A stretch of 64,000 nucleotides of DNA from CAYGSN01 sp964352675 (GTDB taxonomy: Bacteria; Pseudomonadota; Alphaproteobacteria; Micavibrionales; Micavibrionaceae). The translations under genes and the position numbers were made by a program. Numbering within the stretch: the first letter of the stretch is position 1; each line of letters begins with the position of its first letter. Positions 60,849 to 64,000 of this stretch are shown one piece after another. Where the stretch lies: positions 53,640 to 117,639 of the forward strand of contig CAYGSN010000004.1 in NCBI GenBank assembly GCA_964352675.1, given 5' to 3'. Under the pieces are notes generated by a model. It was not told the origin of the DNA. It did not search any database and saw only the letters and a list, made by a program, of their open reading frames with translations.

Positions 60849-60926
60849 AGCGATCCTCTCTTCCTTAAAACCATTGATATGCAACGGTTGTCCGCGCGCA
60901 TACGCTAATTGCAGTCTAAAATTGTT

Positions 60927-61340
60927 CTAAGAAAGAAGGGCGGGCGGGCCGTGCGCCTCATACGGTTTTTGGGCCAAAACAACAAAAGCTCCGGCGCGCA
61001 GGCCAAAGCTCAGATCATCCGGAACACCGGCGGGGGATACCTGCTGATAGCCGCCGGCCAGGAAATGCAGATCCGCCGCGGCAAAACAAAACGCGCAATC
61101 GGGCTGCGCCTGATGGTGATCTTGCGGCGTATCGGGCTGCGGGTCCGCAAACGGGTCCATCGCCGCCGGAACCTCCACCTGCCTGATTGAACCATCGGCG
61201 CCGCAAATCTGTATCCAGCTTTTTCCGCCGGACACAAACGCACAAGCAGGAGAAACGGTGGCCATCACCATCGCCACCATCAACACGACATATAAAAATC
61301 GTCCCCGCAAGGTCATCAACCTATTAACGGGGACAATCAA
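60927..61340 (-). CDS. DUF2946-like secreted protein
   Basis: A 137-residue protein with an N-terminal signal or anchor (FLYVVLMVAMVMATVSPACA) and the pattern of short proteins with a His-rich stretch and a CxxC (HHQAQPDCAFCFAAADL). DUF2946 proteins have unknown function and often lie near copper or TonB genes. A later start at 61316 is possible. Confidence 0.55.
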   Translation of the reverse strand: MIVPVNRLMTLRGRFLYVVLMVAMVMATVSPACAFVSGGKSWIQICGADGSIRQVEVPAAMDPFADPQPDTPQDHHQAQPDCAFCFAAADLHFLAGGYQQVSPAGVPDDLSFGLRAGAFVVLAQKPYEAHGPPALLS

Positions 61341-61366
61341 AAATTTGTCAATGCCGTGATAAAAAA

Positions 61367-61651
61367 TCAGGCCGCAGAAGGAGCCTCATCCAACCCCAGG
61401 CGCGCTCGTTCTTCAACATAGTGTTGATGGCGATCAAGCAATGCATTCGCCACAGCGCTTGCAGCACCTGCAAAACGTTGCCTGTGCGGGGCCCCCTTGG
61501 CATCCAGCACTTGTAATTTCCAGCCTTTATCGCCGGGTTCTCTAATGGCATTAAATTCGTCATTCACCTGCACGGTCAGGGTTTCAATACCCGTGTAACC
61601 GATACCCTTACCGGGACCTGTATGCGAAACGCCTTCAGGAAGATCTGTCAT
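61367..61651 (-). CDS. Small hypothetical protein
   Basis: A 94-residue soluble protein (ETLTVQVNDEFNAIREPGDK, ALLDRHQHYVEERARLGL). A GGAG ribosome site is 10 nt upstream. No domain is recognised. Confidence 0.5.
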   Translation of the reverse strand: MTDLPEGVSHTGPGKGIGYTGIETLTVQVNDEFNAIREPGDKGWKLQVLDAKGAPHRQRFAGAASAVANALLDRHQHYVEERARLGLDEAPSAA

Positions 61652-61775
61652 TTTTTTCTTTCTCCTTTTTTCTTATATTTAAAACATAAATACAATTAAG
61701 CCGCAATCAAATCAAGTTTATAATCACAACTTTCGTTGCTGCTCTGCGGTAAAGTTTTGCTTTCTTTGGATTTAT

Positions 61776-62126
61776 TTAATCGGAAACCTTTTTCACGACC
61801 GAGGTTTTCAGATGCATCGGACCAAAGCCGGGCACCTTGGCGGCGATGTCATGATCACCAATCCATTCCTCCGGCGGCAGCAGGCGGATATTTGGCACCT
61901 TCGTGCCGACCTTGATCGCGCTACCCCCGACCTTCAAATCTTTCACAACCGTGACCGTGTCGCCATCGGCCAGTTCATTGCCCACCGCATCACGGAAAAT
62001 ATGCGCCTCTTCTGCGCTCTCGCCCGCCGCGCTCCACTCATGCGCGCATTCCGGACAGATGAGCAACGCGCCATCCTCATACGTATAGGCGGAAGAACAT
62101 TTCGGACAGGCAGGAAGCTCAGACAT
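61776..62126 (-). CDS. yjdM: Zinc-ribbon protein YjdM (PhnA family)
   Basis: From ATG 62126 the protein is 116 residues. The N-terminal zinc ribbon has CPKCSSAYTYEDGALLICPE with the second pair in CPECAHEW; a beta-rich C-terminal part follows (GDTVTVVKDLKVGGS, IRLLPPEEW). Despite its old PhnA name, the family is not known to degrade phosphonates. Length is standard. Confidence 0.9.
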   Translation of the reverse strand: MSELPACPKCSSAYTYEDGALLICPECAHEWSAAGESAEEAHIFRDAVGNELADGDTVTVVKDLKVGGSAIKVGTKVPNIRLLPPEEWIGDHDIAAKVPGFGPMHLKTSVVKKVSD

Positions 62127-62382
62127 TGATTTTACCCTTCTATAAAGCACTGTTTTGCAATGCGTTTTCAGCTTCGTCAGTTCGTTTGCTCATTTTGATG
62201 GGGGGGGGAGCCCGCCTCCCGCCGGCAACAAAACACATAGGAATATATTCAGAGAAATCTTACGCTGTGTCAAGACCACGCCCGAAACACCCCATGAGTC
62301 CACCCCTTGTTATATTTTTTATAATGCAAATATGGCGGTTGGGAAGGTTGGGGGGATAAAGGGTAAGGGGACGCGCTAGGGT

Positions 62383-62643
62383 TTAAGACCCGCCCGGCTT
62401 CAACGACGGCTGTAAGCGCACATCACTGTCGCGCCAGCGGCGCATATTGCCCCGCCCCTCCAGCGCGCCGTTATCGATGAGGATATAAAGCCGCTCGGCA
62501 ATCACCTGCCCGCGCTTGTCCTTGTCGATATTGCCGAGCGCGGGATCGTCAAAAATTTTGGAGATCATCACCGCCGTTTTCACCCACGCATCCGTGGCAG
62601 CGGCGAGGATCAGGGCATCGATGGTTTCGGGGGTGTGGGTCAT
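62383..62643 (-). CDS. Small protein resembling the C-terminal part of DUF3658 proteins
   Basis: An 86-residue protein. The pattern WVKTAVMISKIFD, then ERLYILIDNGALEGRGNMRR and WRDSDVRLQPS is similar to the tail of DUF3658 proteins. There is no clear ribosome site. The role is unknown. Confidence 0.5.
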   Translation of the reverse strand: MTHTPETIDALILAAATDAWVKTAVMISKIFDDPALGNIDKDKRGQVIAERLYILIDNGALEGRGNMRRWRDSDVRLQPSLKPGGS

Positions 62644-62743
62644 GGGGTTGTTTTATAACGCAAAGGGCGCAAAGTCACGCGGAGATTTTCCCTTAGCTGT
62701 CATCTGATTTTTGAACCACGAAGACACGAAGTTCTTTGTTCTC

Positions 62744-62827
62744 GTCATTGCGAGCGCAGCGACGCAATCCAGAGCTATAGATTAGAATTACTGGATTGCC
62801 ACGTCGGCTTCGCCTCCTCGCAATGAC
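62744..62827. repeat. Palindromic intergenic repeat (REP/MITE-like)
   Basis: Nested inverted repeats: GTCATTGCGAG (62744-62754) with CTCGCAATGAC (62817-62827), and CAATCCAG (62765-62772) with CTGGATTG (62791-62798), around an A+T-rich centre. This composite (CGTCATTGCGAG ... CAATCCAG) recurs in many bacterial genomes. It lies in the 242-bp gap between the DUF3658-like gene and the HEPN-like gene. The flanks (CCACGAAGACACGAAG; AACGCAAAGGGCGCAAAG) also look like dispersed repeats. Confidence 0.75.
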
Positions 62828-62885
62828 AAGGGCAGGCCCGTGCCGTCATAGTAGCTGTAGGTTGAATGGCATGGGGGGAGTTGGG

Positions 62886-63833
62886 TCATTTCTCATTCCA
62901 CATTTCTGCAAAAGCTGTTTTTTGTTGCTTACCTTTTTGCTTATAAATTATTGCATCCAATATAAAAATTTGTATTTTTCTCTGTAAAGCCTGATCTAGT
63001 TCCACTTGCTTTCCTTTATGAACTAGATATCCCCTTAGCTTACTTATCTCTGAAAGAGCTTTTTTCGCAGCATCTAAAACCTCTGGATTTCTACTATAAA
63101 TTTTTCCAAATGTATTTTGGAAATTTTTACCACCAATTATCTCTAATGCTGTGTGGTAATTCACAAGCTTGGAAGCATAATCTTTTGATGTAAAAGCTTT
63201 TCCAGCAAACCATAAGGTTGCATGAGTAATGTCATCTTCGGCATCAAAATTTTCTATTTCATAGAAGTCTCTTAGCCCAAACACCTTACTTGGATAAGGT
63301 TCTTCCGGTCGTAATTCCAACTCACCGGAAACGAATTTTCTTCTTTTTGTACAAAAATATTTTGCAAATATTTCTCTATATAGAATATTGCCCCCAACCA
63401 TTAAACTGAGATAGCCAACAGCATCAGATAATCCCTTAAGCGAGTTGATCTCCTTATCGTAGTCTTGTTGATTACAAGCAATTATTATTAAAGTCTGATT
63501 TTTAAAGAAAAACTCTTTCGTACTTATATTTATCTGGCCGATGCAGTTAGGATCATTCACGTGATAATGTGTTGGTTCTGGTATTTTTACTTTCAACTCA
63601 TCTTCTATGTGCCAAAAAATAATTATCCGATCATGAGGAAAAGACGCACTTTTAGGTGAGTGTTTATTTATGAATTCCTGGGCGCTGATGCTTTTATTAT
63701 CCCAAGAAAAAACCTTTACAACATACATCCCGTTACTTGAATTATGTTTCTCTAAAAATTCTGAAACATTCTCTTCAAACTTACTAGGCTCTTCAGCATT
63801 CCAAGTCCAAACAGTTTCTTTTTTTTTAGGCAT
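62886..63833 (-). CDS. HEPN-like (Apea-type) protein, A+T-rich
   Basis: I start at ATG 63833 (MPKKKETVWTW), 10 nt after the thiC stop with GAGAAAAGAA between; 315 residues. The C-terminal 100 residues read like an Apea-type HEPN domain: LVNYHTALEIIGGKN, then SEISKLRGYLVHKG with the R267-x4-H272 signature of HEPN nucleases. The N-terminal two thirds are unrecognised. Composition is far more A+T-rich than thiC and its neighbours, suggesting transfer. A defence or toxin role is possible, since many HEPN proteins are RNases, but no partner gene is seen. Confidence 0.6.
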   Translation of the reverse strand: MPKKKETVWTWNAEEPSKFEENVSEFLEKHNSSNGMYVVKVFSWDNKSISAQEFINKHSPKSASFPHDRIIIFWHIEDELKVKIPEPTHYHVNDPNCIGQINISTKEFFFKNQTLIIIACNQQDYDKEINSLKGLSDAVGYLSLMVGGNILYREIFAKYFCTKRRKFVSGELELRPEEPYPSKVFGLRDFYEIENFDAEDDITHATLWFAGKAFTSKDYASKLVNYHTALEIIGGKNFQNTFGKIYSRNPEVLDAAKKALSEISKLRGYLVHKGKQVELDQALQRKIQIFILDAIIYKQKGKQQKTAFAEMWNEK

Positions 63834-63843
63834 TTCTTTTCTC

Positions 63844-64000
63844 TTAGGCTGCTTCTTTCTTCTGTTTATCAACAAAATCCCTTACATCCTGCGTGATTTT
63901 CATCGAGCAGAATTTCGGGCCGCACATGGAGCAAAAAGACGCGGCTTTGTGGCCTTCGGCGGGGAGGGTTTCGTCGTGCATGGATCGCGCTGTGTCGGGG
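63844..64000 (-). CDS. thiC: Phosphomethylpyrimidine synthase ThiC, C-terminal end
   Basis: Partial gene running off the right window edge. The visible 51 residues include FCSMCGPKFCSMKI, the CxxCx4C motif that holds the radical-SAM iron-sulfur cluster at the C-terminus of ThiC, followed by TQDVRDFVDKQKKEAA and TAA at 63844. ThiC makes HMP-P for thiamine. It reads toward the HEPN-like gene. The TPP riboswitch of this window (51901) is 12 kb away on the other strand and cannot serve it. Confidence 0.95.
   Translation of the reverse strand, partial: PDTARSMHDETLPAEGHKAASFCSMCGPKFCSMKITQDVRDFVDKQKKEAA

Noticed and set aside
62200..62208. Run of nine G upstream of yjdM
   Set aside because: A phase-variation-type tract was considered. 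It is outside any gene and no promoter spacing can be shown, so it is not reported as functional.

Overview
The window looks like part of an alphaproteobacterial chromosome. The strongest signs are an NDUFA12-type complex I accessory protein, a DUF2155 protein next to MlaD, the ClpS-ClpA pair, a Lys/Thr-rich phasin and the TGC-rich sites in front of it. Base composition is middling, near half G+C by eye. A Micavibrio-like or related lineage would fit, but I cannot fix the genus from sequence alone. Most of the window is ordinary housekeeping DNA with dense, short-spaced genes; no tRNA, rRNA, transposase, integrase or CRISPR array was seen.

Layout. 1-2.8 kb is the end of a surface-polysaccharide locus (asparagine synthase-like, SDR epimerase, GT4 glycosyltransferase). 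2.8-8.2 kb holds a TPR protein, a DsbD N-domain protein, AlgH, DgkA, an M16 peptidase and ThrC. 8.3-12 kb holds a lipase-like unknown and a PLP-synthesis operon (pdxS, GNAT, 4-TM protein, pdxT). 12.2-14.5 kb has an exosortase-type acyltransferase, a His-rich small protein and a pseudouridine synthase. 14.5-16.3 kb is an A+T-rich two-gene cassette (formyltransferase and polysaccharide deacetylase) lying between the 3' end of guaA and a decayed second copy of that end. 16.3-26.5 kb is guaA, an aminotransferase, metF-metE, a PIN-like protein, an rsmB-like gene and guaB. 26.6-34.5 kb has rlmE, then an envelope redox group (BepA-like, two DsbA-like proteins, PCuAC) running into aroQ, accB, accC and aat. 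34.5-42.7 kb has DUF2155/mlaD, NDUFA12, RidA, a response regulator fused to a deaminase-like domain, a pilin-like protein, clpS-clpA and a phasin. 43-49.5 kb has a D-Ala-D-Ala carboxypeptidase with a SPOR tail, a second pilin-like protein, a FlgO-like lipoprotein pair, a small gene behind a Fur box, hldE and a LapG-type protease with an N-terminal MshEN domain. 49.9-53.3 kb is nrdA and nrdB, separated by a TPP riboswitch. 53.4-62.6 kb is mixed small and envelope genes with ilvA and phoH. 62.7-64 kb has a palindromic repeat, a HEPN-like A+T-rich gene and the end of thiC.

The items I would look at first are these: the LapG-like protease with a full tandem MshEN (c-di-GMP-binding) motif on the same chain (48509-49492); a REC domain fused to a deaminase fold that has lost its zinc cysteines (36741-37631); the TPP riboswitch with no thiamine gene behind it (51901-51983); the guaA 3'-end direct repeat around the glycan-modification cassette; and the HEPN-like gene next to thiC. 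All assignments come from reading motifs and gene context. No database search was run.
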